The notes beneath the pieces are model-generated. The model saw only the letters and a program-made list of their open reading frames with translations, did no database searches and had not been told where the DNA came from. The translations under genes and the position numbers were made by a program. A DNA stretch of 64,000 bases, taken from positions 478,329-542,328 of the forward strand of contig JAJVDF010000375.1 in the NCBI GenBank assembly GCA_022410635.1, given 5' to 3'. The stretch comes from Tretioscincus oriximinensis (Eukaryota; Chordata; Lepidosauria; Squamata; Gymnophthalmidae). Below, piece after piece: positions 36,612-53,453 of this stretch (its first letter is position 1; each line of letters starts with the position of its first letter).

Positions 36612-36931
36612 CAGAAGAAGAAAAAGAAGAAGAACTTGGTTCTTATACCCCGCTTTTCTCACCTTTCAAAGGGACTCAAAGCGGCTTACAAGGATATATT
36701 TTGCCCGAAGGCTTCCATTCTATCTTCCCCACCAGGCTCTGGTGGTTCCCATGTATCTACTTGCAGTCAGTTGCCATTTCTTGCAATTCTTGCTTTCGAA
36801 TAGCTGGGTTGGCTGGAGCTACAGGCTAGTGGAAGGTGCTCAGCCCTCCCCACGTCCCACACAGGGCNTCNAAANCCCATCTCCCAGGCGAGAGACGNAT
36901 TCCTAAGCGACTGAGCTATCCNTGCCTGCAN
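36612..36931 (-). mobile_element. tRNA-derived SINE, full length
   Basis: On the minus strand it starts with a tRNA-like head containing A box gatagctcagtcgcttagga and a B box of the ggTTTcGAAgcCC type (one base here is N). The body contains 'ccaacccagctattcgaaag' and 'gtaagccgctttgagtccct', and it ends in a (TTC)n tail, seen as gaagaaga at the low end. It lies between the SPEN and ZBTB17 poly(A) signals. Nine copies or fragments of the family occur in the window. Confidence 0.85.
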
Positions 36932-37008
36932 CTCCCCAAGTGCCCGGTGCTCAGGCAGCCCCGCGCTTGAAACTCAGGTGGGTGGGGCAGGCGTTAGAAA
37001 ATACAGGA

Positions 37009-37014
37009 TTTATT
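37009..37014 (-). terminator. ZBTB17: ZBTB17 poly(A) signal AATAAA
   Basis: The minus strand reads AATAAA about 170 bp beyond the ZBTB17 stop codon. No better signal is nearer, so the 3' UTR is short. Confidence 0.65.
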
Positions 37015-37185
37015 TTTTTCTAAATATGCACACAGATTAGACTCTGTCAAATACAGAAATAATGCATTTTTACACCAGTCCTGCGCTGCAGTCTTGCGAA
37101 TGCCGGCTTACCACGCCGCTCCCTTCGAGNGCACCCGGAGGCGCATCAGGCCGACCCCAGTGGCTCCGCTGCTCTCCCACTTCCT

Positions 37186-44561
<7,376 letters not shown>

Positions 44562-44879
44562 GGCTGGGGAAAGACCCCCGACGGGCGCTTAGCTTGCTTG
44601 GAGGCCCAGGAGAATCCCCTGACCCTAATCAGCCGCCCGTGGGAGCCTCGGGGCCTTCAGCATCCAGCCAAGCTTCCTTCGCTCTGCTCCTTCTGGCACG
44701 CAGGTGGCTGACGAGCCCGGGGGAGGGGGGGGGGAGAGCCACATAGACGCCCACTGGCTTGTATCAGGAATAGGGGCCCCTTTCGGAGAGTGGAGGCCCC
44801 TGGCAGGAACCGGCCAGAAGGCCCCACAGTCCTCCGCTCTCTACACATAGGGGGAAGGGGCGCTTTGGCGCTGGGCTGC

Positions 44880-45640
44880 TGCACCTCGGCCCCGGACACC
44901 CCCCCACCCCCCGGTTCCTGCGGGAGGCCCGCTGCCCCCCCCCTCAGCCCCTCTGCGGCAGGTTGCACGGCGGAGGCCACGGGCGCCCGTGATGGCCACT
45001 GCCGCCCTGAGGATCCTGCCGGCCCCGGGCAACAGCGGCGCAGCCCTCGCTCCGACCCTCCCCGCGGTCGGAAGGAAGAGCCGTCGAGGGAAGCGTCAGC
45101 TGGAGGCGGCGGCCCCGGAGGAGGGAACCGGAACCCCCCGCTGCCACCGGGAACCGGGTCCCCCGCGGGCCCCGCAGCGTCCCTAGGAAGGACCCTTCGG
45201 CGCCGACTCCTGGGCGCCCCCTCCCCCGCTGCTTCCGGGATCGGCGGGGGCCACGTCCCGCCCCGCTCGGTAGCGGCCGCCAGCCCCACCTGCCGTGCAA
45301 CGCGCGTCACATAATCCCGGGCGGCGGCGGCGGCGTTCAGAGTGACACGGTTCAGACAAAGGGCGCCGCCATCTTGGGCTCGGGCGGAAGATGTCGGCGG
45401 GGCCACCGCCCACTTCCCTGCGTCGCTCTCCGAACGCACGCGCCCTCCTGCCCTGCTGCGGAAGGTCGCGAACGTGTGACGCAGCAGGAGCAGCCACGGC
45501 GTGCCCTGCCTGTCGCCAAGGGAGACGGGCGGCGTTGCACCCGGGGCCCTGCCGGTAGGAACCTTCGCGCCTGGGCAGCCGCAGGACGGGCGGATGCCCG
45601 AGGCAGCGCGGGAACCGGGCCGTGGGGTGGGGCGCCAAGG
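44880..45640 (-). promoter_or_regulatory. ZBTB17: ZBTB17 CpG-island promoter and non-coding first exon region
   Basis: The stretch is strongly GC- and CpG-rich, unlike its surroundings, and lies immediately upstream of the ZBTB17 ATG exon, whose 5' side is a splice acceptor. A possible first-exon donor on the minus strand is GGCAG|GTGGGG near 45,290. Long open frames here on both strands follow from the base composition. The exact transcription start is not visible. Confidence 0.7.
45365..45376 (-). promoter_or_regulatory. YY1 site CAAGATGGCGGC
   Basis: The minus strand reads CAAGATGGCGGC, the full YY1 consensus, in the same orientation as ZBTB17 transcription. Such sites typically sit just downstream of the start of CpG-island genes, so it places the start near 45,380-45,420. 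It is not a protein start: ZBTB17 begins MDFPQ in the next exon. Confidence 0.65.
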
Positions 45641-45672
45641 CCGCGTCCGCACGTCGCTTGCTTATTTCTCCA

Positions 45673-45964
45673 TAAGAAGAACTGGGTCCTTATCTTATAC
45701 CCCACTTTCCCCACTTTTCAAAGGGACTCAAAGCGGCTTACAAGGATATATTTTGCCCGAAGGCTCACATGCTATCTTCCCCACCAGGCTGTGGTAGTTC
45801 CCATNTATCTCCTTGCAGTCAGTTGCAATGTCTTGCAATTCTTGCTTTCAAATAGCTGGGTTGGCTGGAGCTACAGGGCCAGTGGAAGGTGCTCAGCCCT
45901 CCCCACGTCCCNCACAGGGCTTCCCAGGTGGGAGACCGTCTCCTTAGCGACTGAGCCATTCGCC
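45673..45964 (-). mobile_element. tRNA-derived SINE upstream of ZBTB17
   Basis: This has the same family body as 36,612 ('ctcaaagcggcttacaagga', 'aatagctgggttggctggag'), with a shortened tail and a deletion in the B-box region. It closes the CpG island on its distal side. Confidence 0.8.
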
Positions 45965-46018
45965 CTGAGATCTTGAGGTATAGGACGGGATACAAGTATA
46001 AATAAGTAAATAAATTCG
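45963..46018 (+). repeat. L2-type 3' tail
   Basis: 'ccctgagatcttgaggtata' followed by 'gggatacaagtataaataag' is the L2 3' terminus, directly abutting the SINE. Confidence 0.6.
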
Positions 46019-46845
46019 TGCCTGCCAATGTTTGGTATGGTTTGTTCCGGATTATTCGCTCCTTATTGTGGAATAAATAAGCGATATGCGGATGCAGCTA
46101 AGATGGGGCGTTGGGAAGGGGCAGCAGGCCGGATGGGCGCTTCTCCCTGGGGTTGGGCGGCAGCTGCAAAGGGCTTGTCCGGAAGCGACAGTTGGGGGGC
46201 CAGAGGTCAGGGGTCAGTGGCGCCAAATGGAGCCCACCTCGATTGCAAGGCTGCAGCCACCTGGGTGCTCCTGTCTCTCATTGTAAACCTTTCACCTGAA
46301 GCCCTGGCCTCGGCCCTCACCCTGGAACTGTCCGCCAAAGCAGGACTGCCACCGGGCTAAAACCAACCCGGGTGCCTTGGGCTGTGGCCCCGTCTTTCTG
46401 CCCGGCCCCCTTCCCCTGGGAGTGACTTTGTCCTCAGCAGCTGACGCTCCTCTCGCCCAGCCCCCGCCCCAGAAGCAGCCGGGTCACCCTGTCCTGAGCT
46501 AATCTGGGTGTTGCACCCAAAACAATGCCGGCAGCGGCCCACGGGAACTATAAACAGCCCCATCCCGGAGCACAACACGAGGCTGTTTTGCAGACAAAGG
46601 CAGCGAAGGGGACGTGGCTCATTCCAAGCTCAGACCCACCCTTAGGCCACCCTGCCCAACACTCCACAACCACTGAGGGAGGAGAAGGAGGCGAAAGAAA
46701 TCTGTTTTTACTTCCACTTGAACTCAAAACTCAAGGCAGCACACAGATCCCTGTGAGGCGTAATAGAAAAACAAAACAGACCATGAAGCGTCATTTTGGA
46801 GGTCCAGGCAGCTGAGGTTTGGGATGGTAGGGAGGGGTTCAAATG
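46019..46845. other. Unassigned intergenic DNA
   Basis: No exon, RNA gene or repeat was recognised between the ZBTB17 promoter side and the CR1 cluster. Confidence 0.45.
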
Positions 46846-46849
46846 ATCT

Positions 46850-47825
46850 ATGTCACCCGGAGGGGAATCTGAGGGGAGCCGCAGCCCATCTCAACCCAGC
46901 CTTCTGCCTCTCCACGATGGCTCACTNACTGCACCTGGGTACCCTCAAGCGAGAAGAAGACTAAACCTTTACTGGCTTTTCCTTTTGCAGAAATCGTTCC
47001 TTTGCTCCACCCTGGAGGCAACAAGACATCCACCCTAGTAGCTTCTGCTGCACTTGGCCTCCTTATTCCTACCTTAAGAACATAAGAACATAAGGAGAGC
47101 CATACTGCATCAGGCCAGAGCCCACCTAGTCCAGCCTTCTGTCCCACACAGAGGCCCACCAGATGNACCTGGGCAGCCCGAACAGAGGAAAGCAAAATAT
47201 GCTCCTGTTCATGACTCCCTGCAAATGGTACTTCAGGAGTCTTGCCTGTTGCTGCATCCCGGAGGCAGCATCCAGGCATCCATCCTAGNANCCATTTATA
47301 TCTTTAGTGTCCATAAACCTGTCTAATCCTGTCTTGAAGCTATCCAAGCTGTTAGCTACCACTACCTCTTCAGGAAGTCAATTCCACAGGCCCTCTGGGT
47401 GAAAAAATGCTTTCCTTTGTCTGTTCTCCCTTTTCTGCCCATCAGTTTCAAGGAGGCCCCTCTGGTCCTTGTGTTGTGTGATAGAGAAAACATTTTTCTC
47501 TCTTCACCCTGTCCATCCCATGCATGATTTTGTATACTTCAATCAGATCACCCCTCAAACGTCCCCTTTCAAGGCTGAAGAGACCCAGACATTGCAGCCT
47601 TGAAGCTGCCACCTCTCCTGGAAGTCAATTCCATGGGCTGATGATACCGCCAGTGAAAAAACACTTNCCCTTGTGGCTTGATGGTTCAGGACCTTCTCTC
47701 GTGGGTTTCATTAATGAGCAGCCACCACCTACTCCCCCAAGAGGCTTCATGTAGGCCTCTGTGCTGAATCTATAGCTGCCTCTGCCCTCAAGCAAGGCGT
47801 CCCTGCTGGAAAANCTATTAGGGTG
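46850..47825 (-). mobile_element. CR1 LINE cluster
   Basis: At least two minus-oriented CR1 pieces occur. One covers 47,078-47,600, from the 3' octamer end ('cttaagaacataagaacata') through 'tgcatgattttgtatacttc' to 'ctttcaaggctgaagagacc'. A more diverged piece lies at about 46,860-47,075, and another continues to about 47,825. All are truncated. Confidence 0.75.
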
Positions 47826-47884
47826 AATTTGCACTGGAACATATCTCTGAATAAGGCCAAAGTGCAGATCTGAGTCGCTAGCGG

Positions 47885-48250
47885 GTGGTGGTGGCAGCTT
47901 ACAGCCTGGATAGCTTTGAGACAGGGTTAGACAAGTTCATGGAACCCAAGGGTATCAACAGCTCCTAGGATGGATCTCTTGATCTTGCTTTTGAAATGGA
48001 GAACAGGCAGGGATCATGAAGTACCATTTGCAGGGAGTGGAGAACAGACTATGTAAGGCCTTATTTGGCACATCCACGTGCCAGTGTAGGTTATGGCAGG
48101 CCCCATTCAGATGGAAGATTCCTATTCCAACAGTTGGGAACAGGTGCAGGTTTTGCCTTTTTTTTCTCCTTGAGGTGCCCAAGGTGCAATTGGTGGAGCA
48201 GTGGGTGAGACAGAAGGCTGGACTAGGNGGGACCGCTTAGGTTCCTATGA
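47885..48250 (+). mobile_element. CR1 LINE 3' fragment with internal insertion
   Basis: CR1 text runs from 'cagcctggatagctttgaga' to 'gacagaaggctggactaggn', but about 90 bp near 48,050-48,140 ('atgtaaggccttatttggca' onward) has no counterpart in the other copies and looks like a small insertion. Confidence 0.65.
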
Positions 48251-49433
48251 TCTACCTTTAGTTGCTTTGAGCAAGAAGGCGCATGGAGGCAATCTTGAGG
48301 ATTTGCTTGTGGATAGGGCTCTTGGCACAAGCGGCGAGAGCTCCAGGGGCTTTGGTGAGCCTCTTGCCATGGAGGAAGCTGCAGGTATGGTGATTCCTGC
48401 GTGAGAGATTCGCCTTGCCTTCAGTCCCTATTGGTGCCAGCCTCCCACCGGTCCCAGGTCCTCNATTCCTGGACTACAGCTAAGGGCCCTGGAGGAGAAT
48501 GGCTGGGCTCAGGAGCCCTAGCAGGGTTGTCTGTAGAAGGACAGCCTGGCCCTCCAAGCCTCCTGCTTCTTCTTCATAGACACTGCCAGGCCCAGAGAGA
48601 AGGACCGTGTGTGTGTGTGAGAGGAACACAAATTATGGCCTCACTGGTCAGAAGAGCTACTGACAGGTCCTGGGCATGTCATCTATGTTCTCCAGGAAGG
48701 GAGGGGGTGACTGCGCCCTTCGTACGCTCCACAGTGGAAGAATTCAGAACAGTGGCCATATTGCTCTGGGTCCACCATATCTAACCAGGGGGTCTCTTAG
48801 CATTTAGAGGCAAAGGCTCCTTCCTCAGATTCAGTGGCCCCATNATGGCACTCGGGGAAGTGGACTTGCCCAAGGAAGCTCACCCTGCCTGCCTCTTCCT
48901 TCTTCGCCTCCAAGGTGCCACGAGGCCTCCTGTCTCGAAACGANTCATTCCCTGGTCTTGTAACGCTTACGGATGGATAGCAAATGTTTCCACGTGTGCC
49001 TCTGTNAGGTGATGGTTCCCTGACCTGTGGGCTGAGTGTTCCCCAGGGCCACGAGTAGAGACTGAGGGGCCTCCAGGCGAATTTGCTTCCTCCGGCTCAA
49101 TGGTTTTTTTGCCTCAAACCCCTGAGCTGCCTTGATGTCTGTCTGTGGAGTTCCCTTCCTTTGGAAGAAAAGCGCGAGCAGGCATGCAGTCCTGTCCTCT
49201 GCAGGATAGATGGAAGCCCAGCAGGTACTGGGAGCAGGAGCCCCGTTACCCAGCCTGGCCAAACCCCCCACTAGGCTCAGAGCAGAGAACGGCCAGTAGC
49301 AGAAGACAAACTGCAGGCTGCCTATTAGGACCCAGCCAGGAGTTCTTGCCAATTGCATCCCCAACCCCCACCCCTTTCCCCCCTAACCCTCTCCGTGTTG
49401 CCCCCATGCACCTCCCCCTCCCCCGGCCCCCCT
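48251..49433. other. Unassigned DNA downstream of HSPB7
   Basis: No gene or repeat family was recognised, and no clear AATAAA for HSPB7 was found on the minus strand. In mammals SRARP lies between ZBTB17 and HSPB7; nothing resembling a gene is visible in that position. Confidence 0.45.
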
Positions 49434-51938
49434 TCAGATTTTGATTTCGGTCCGGAAAGTCTGTTGGACGTGCTCGGTGTGCTTGGAAGGACGCCTCCGG
49501 GCCTTGATTGTCAGGGAGCCGTCTGCACCCAGGGAGGAGGTGACGGAAGTGGGGTCCACATCTTCTGGGAGCTGGCACTTGTGGGTAAACGTGTTCACGA
49601 CCGTCCCGTCCGCTGCCAGCTAAGGAGGGCAGGAAAAGAGGATCAGGAACAGGGGGAGACAGATGTTTCCCGGCCCTTCGCTTGGAAGAGAGGGGAGGCA
49701 GCAGGTGGGCACAGAACTCAGCAGCAAGAAGAAATGGGCAGCTTGGGGCCGGCCTGGACACAAAGCCGAGCTGCACCTGGCCCTGACTGGGCAGGAAGGA
49801 CATAAAAACATTAGAACATAAGAAGAGCCATCCTGGACCAGGCCGCAGCCCATCCAGTCCAGCCTTCTGTCCCACACAGAGGCCCACCAGATGCCCCTGG
49901 GCAGTCCGAACAGAGGAAAGCAAAATATGCTCCTGTTCATGACTCCCTGCAAATGGTAATTCAGGAGTCCTGCCTGTTGCAGGACCGACAACAAGGGAGA
50001 GAAAAGCAGAGGCCTGTGAGGAGGGTGCATGGAAAAAGGATGAAGGGCTGGCAGGAGCTGCCGCCTATGTCTCCAGCAGCCCCAGGCTGCAGCCGCATGA
50101 GTTCCCCAAGCAGGTCTCCACGTGACCTTCTGGCAGTCCCGCCAAGTGGCAGAGGCGGCCGTCGCCATGGCCACCTGCCTGGGACGTTGTGTTCCCTCTG
50201 CAGGAGAGATCGGTGTGCACCAGGGCAGAGGAGGACTTCACGGGAGTGCCCCCACCCCACCCAGGGAGCACATGGGGTCCCTGCCCACGAAGGGAATCAG
50301 CCGCCAGGCGACCGTGTTATCCTGCCACCCTCCTCTGCCTGAGGCTGCAGGCGCTGGGGAGGCGAGGGCAGGAGCCGGAGGGGAAGGGGCTTACCTTCTC
50401 TGCGTGGACCTCGATCTGGTTCTTAGACGTGGTGATGATGATGTCCTCTGGGGAAAAGTCACGGACGTCCACCGCAAACTGGTAGGTGTCCCCCAGTGTC
50501 TTGACATTTCCTGTCCCTCCGGCTCGGGCTGGATGAAGAGGCGGAGGCAAAGCAGCTTCAGTGCCTGGAGGAGGCCTGGTTTCTCTAGGCGGGGCCTTGG
50601 GGGGGCTCCAATAGCTTCAGCCTGACACCCCAGCTCAGAATCCTCCTCCCTACGACAACTTCTCCACGCCCAGAACCCCTCTAGCCCACGGTGGCCCTTG
50701 CAGGACCAGGGACTGTGCAGAACCAGTGTTGCCAGCCAGGTATTTGCCACTGCAGCTTCCTGCACACAGGCGAGGCGCCACCTAAGGGCCAAGGGGCTCT
50801 TGGAAGGCCCCAAGGGGATGCAGTCCCAGGGGCCAAGAGCCAGGGCACGAACACAAGGCGAACTCCCCTGAGGTAGGGTGCCAGGCGCAGGAGTCCAGTC
50901 CCTAGGCACGTGGGTTTCATCCCCCATCCCCATGGCACAGAAAGGGGCTGCAGCCGTGGAGAGCGGAGCTCAGAGATAGCCAGAGCCCCTCAAGGCAGGG
51001 AGAGCCCAATGGGCAAAGCAAAGCAGGGGGAAACTGAGGTTCCGAGCCCCCTGCTCCTCCTCGGGCAGCTGGAGGCTCAGCACTGCCTCCACCAGTTGCT
51101 GACCTTTTCCTGGCCCTTTGGTTTTACCAGGCTGGATCCTGGGAGGCTCCACCACGGGGTTCCTGGGACACCAGGTTCCTGGGAGCATCTCACTGCCATC
51201 ATTTGCTTCGCACTATGCCTATAAGCTTGGGGGGGGGGGGAGGGCAGAAGGAGAGCATAATGGAACCCAAGGGGCCCCCTGCTGTAGCTCCCAGCCATTG
51301 CCCTGACCTTTAACTCTCCCCTGCCCATTCTGCATCAGGAGGATCTCGTGCACTGAGCCTCCTCTGGGAATGGATCTGTGAATACACACACACCGCCCTT
51401 TGTTGGGGTCCTCAGCAAGTTGATGGCTCAGGAGGGGCCTCGAGGCTTTCAGAACTAGGAGCAGGCAGGATTTCTGAACTGACTCGGCTATGAAGCACGT
51501 GCAGAGTGCATTTGCAAGCCTGGAAAAATGCATTCAATTCTCAGGCCCTGTCCCCACTGAGCCTTATTCTGGATTATATCTTGGTCCAGATATCGTGCCA
51601 TGTTGACGTTGGGCTCTTATTCCGAGATATCACCCAGAGTCATTGGACATTGGTATTTTGTGAACAGCACAGGGAACACTGCCCCTCCTGGCTCGGAGAG
51701 GAACTGCAGCTGGGGTCTCCTTGCTGCATTGTCCCTCCAAGGTTGCCTCCCCTCCCCCCAGCCTACAGGTACACAACAGCTGAGGAAACTGGGCTGCAGT
51801 GAGAGCAACGGGCAGCAGCCCCCCATCCCCCCCACTCACGGCCCCCAATGCCGACTTGCCTGTGAAGGCCAGGGGGTCCCCACGAGGCCTCATGAACCCC
51901 CCGAAATCGTCTCCGAATATCCCGTGGGCCTTCTCCAT
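49434..51938 (-). CDS. HSPB7: HSPB7 (cardiovascular small heat-shock protein)
   Basis: HSPB7 is a small heat-shock protein of heart and skeletal muscle that binds filamin C and actin and limits aggregation (family knowledge). Minus-strand exons: 51938-51860, 50528-50395, 49619-49434, giving 132 aa. The N-terminal part reads [18 protein letters not shown]. The alpha-crystallin domain runs from about residue 30 ([38 protein letters not shown]) to about 112, and the tail ends [15 protein letters not shown]. The start is the first Met homologous to human Met41: an in-frame TGA lies upstream in the same exon, so the human-type serine-rich head of about 40 residues is not encoded there. Intron 1 uses a GC donor. 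A two-residue insertion (RRRPSK versus RRHP) occurs near the C-terminus. A separate upstream exon carrying a longer N-terminus cannot be excluded. Confidence 0.93.
49805..49985 (-). mobile_element. CR1 LINE 3' end in HSPB7 intron 2
   Basis: Minus-oriented CR1 3' UTR from 'acattagaacataagaagag' through 'gaacagaggaaagcaaaata' to 'ggagtcctgcctgttgcagg'. It is close to the copies at 43,556 and 47,080. Confidence 0.8.
51858..51859 (-). other. Non-canonical GC splice donor, HSPB7 intron 1
   Basis: On the minus strand exon 1 ends TTC ACA G and the intron starts GCAAGTCGG. Joining G|CC at 50,528 gives [15 protein letters not shown], aligning with human FPARPGGAGNIKTLG. A nearby GTGAGT in phase 0 would put exon 2 out of frame. 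Confidence 0.85.
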
Positions 51939-52077
51939 CTCCAGCGTGGGCACGGGCAGCCCTGAGCCCTGGCAAGGGGTCCCCCGGGCGTGTCGAGGGC
52001 GCCTGGGGAGGAAGCAGCGGCACCCGGGTCAGGCAGGCGTCCTTGGGCTGTGGCCTTGCCGCTGGGGAGCCCTGTGG

Positions 52078-52265
52078 CTTTTAAAGGCTGCTCCTCGCCA
52101 CCCGCCAGAGCTCTTGCCAAAGAGGCTAAATTTAGGCCGCTGACAATCCCGGCAGAAAGTTTCCCCTCAGCGGGGGCTGCAAACAAACAGAGAGCAGAGG
52201 GGGAGGGCGGCTGGCCCTTGGCCGGCATTCCTTCGGCCTTGATAATGAGCGCTTCCAAAATAAGA
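52078..52265 (-). promoter_or_regulatory. HSPB7: HSPB7 muscle promoter (TATA-like, MEF2, TEAD, GATA, CArG-like)
   Basis: Reading away from HSPB7: a TATA-like tttaaaag at 52,079-52,087 (minus), a perfect MEF2 palindrome ctaaatttag at 52,126-52,135, an MCAT/TEAD cattcc at 52,226-52,231, a gataa at 52,241-52,245, and a CArG-like ccaaaataag at 52,255-52,264 with one mismatch. This clustering of cardiac factors about 140-330 bp from the HSPB7 ATG fits the gene's known heart expression. Activity is inferred. Confidence 0.6.
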
Positions 52266-52763
52266 GCGTGAGAGGGAGCGTGAGGGGGTCCCACCCAGGC
52301 CCAGAAGGGCCAAAGGAGACGCGTGCTGGCCTCCCTGGGCCAAAGGGGAGGTCTTCACAGCTCCAGCCTTTGGGGGAAGCGTCACCTGGCATTTGGCACG
52401 GTCCAGAGGCTCATCTGGGGAGAGGGAGGCTCCCTGGCCCTCCGGGGACAAGATCTCCTTCCGTGGCCACCCTGTTCCTCTCTCCTCCCTGAGCCTCCGT
52501 CCGTTTAAGGTTTTTCTCCCCGGCTGGCTTGGACTGGAGGGCGCCTGGCCACCCTGGGACCCCCTGCACAGGGAGCGAGCGGAGGACGCGGGAGTTCATG
52601 AGCACAGGGTCAGAGCTAAACGTAGCTGCTGGCTCATCGNCAGGCTGGGCCTGAGTCACCCTTGGCTGCCTCCCTCACCACCAGCAATGGACATCTTGCT
52701 TCCTGCTGCCTCATTGGCCAGCAGTAGACGACGTTCCAGATGAAGGCGTGCAGGGGGGCAGAT

Positions 52764-52990
52764 CTGGAAGAAGAGGAATGGGGTCTTTATAGCCGGCTCT
52801 TGGGATTCAGAGCGGCTTACAAGGTTACATTTCACTCAAAGGCTGACATCTACTCTGTCTTCCCCACCACGCCGTGGTGCAGCTATTCATCGACTCGCAA
52901 ATTTCTTTGCTTTCGAACAGCTGGGTTGGCTGAAGCTGAGGCCAGTAGATAGCGCTTCCCCCCTCCCCACAGCCGACATGAGGGCATTAA
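52764..52990 (-). mobile_element. tRNA-derived SINE, old copy
   Basis: A diverged copy of the 36,612 family: 'agagcggcttacaaggttac', 'caaaggctgacatctactct' and 'aacagctgggttggctgaag'. The B-box end is degraded. Confidence 0.65.
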
Positions 52991-53004
52991 CCGCTGATCT
53001 CTCT

Positions 53005-53453
53005 ATTGAAACACAGAAGAAGAAGAAGAAGAAGAAGAAGAAGAAGAAGAAGAAGAAGAAGAAGAAGAAGAAGAAGAAGAAGAAGAAGAAGAAGAAGAAG
53101 AAGAAGAAGNNNNNNNNNNNNNNNNNNNNNNNNNNNNNNNNNNNNNNNNNNNNNNNNNNNNNNNNNNNNNNNNNNNNNNNNNNNNNNNNNNNNNNNNNNN
53201 NNNNNNNNNNNNNNNNNNNNNNNNNNNNNNNNNNNNNNNNNNNNNNNNNNNNNNNNNNNNNNNNTGATTCCCATGTATCTACTTGCAGTCAGTTGCAATT
53301 TCTTGCAGTTCATGCTTTCGAATAGCTGGGTTGGCTGGAGCTACAGGCTAGTGGAAGGTGCTCAGCCCTCCCCACGTCCCACACAGGGCTTCGAAACCCC
53401 ATCGCCCAGGCGAGAGACGGATTCCTAAGCGACTGAGCTATCCGTGCCTGCTG
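53005..53453 (-). mobile_element. tRNA-derived SINE with expanded GAA tail and assembly gap
   Basis: The high-coordinate part (53,265-53,453) is a clean copy of the SINE head and body, including the complement of its A box ('ctaagcgactgagctatccg'). At the low end the tail is a pure (GAA)n run, 53,016-53,109, about 31 uninterrupted units, running directly into Ns. Other copies have only 3-5 units. Confidence 0.85.
53110..53264. other. Assembly gap (155 N)
   Basis: A run of N follows the GAA tract. Comparison with the copy at 38,607 suggests about 110 bp of SINE body is missing here, plus further repeat units. The true size may differ. Confidence 0.95.

Noticed and set aside
36850..36931. tRNA gene suggested by A and B boxes
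   Set aside because: The boxes are the head of a repeated SINE found many times in the window; no intact cloverleaf or terminator was seen.
44657..45652. 331-codon minus-strand frame and a 174-codon plus-strand frame in the CpG island
   Set aside because: Both are Pro/Arg/Gly-rich products of GC-rich promoter DNA with no domain; the region is explained as the ZBTB17 promoter.
51835..51860. GTGAGT as the HSPB7 exon 1 donor
   Set aside because: It leaves exon 1 in phase 0 while exon 2 needs phase 1, so the alpha-crystallin domain would be lost; the GC donor upstream restores the conserved sequence.
52978..53428. Poly-Lys, poly-Arg and poly-Leu frames across the N gap
   Set aside because: They are translations of the GAA repeat and unknown bases.
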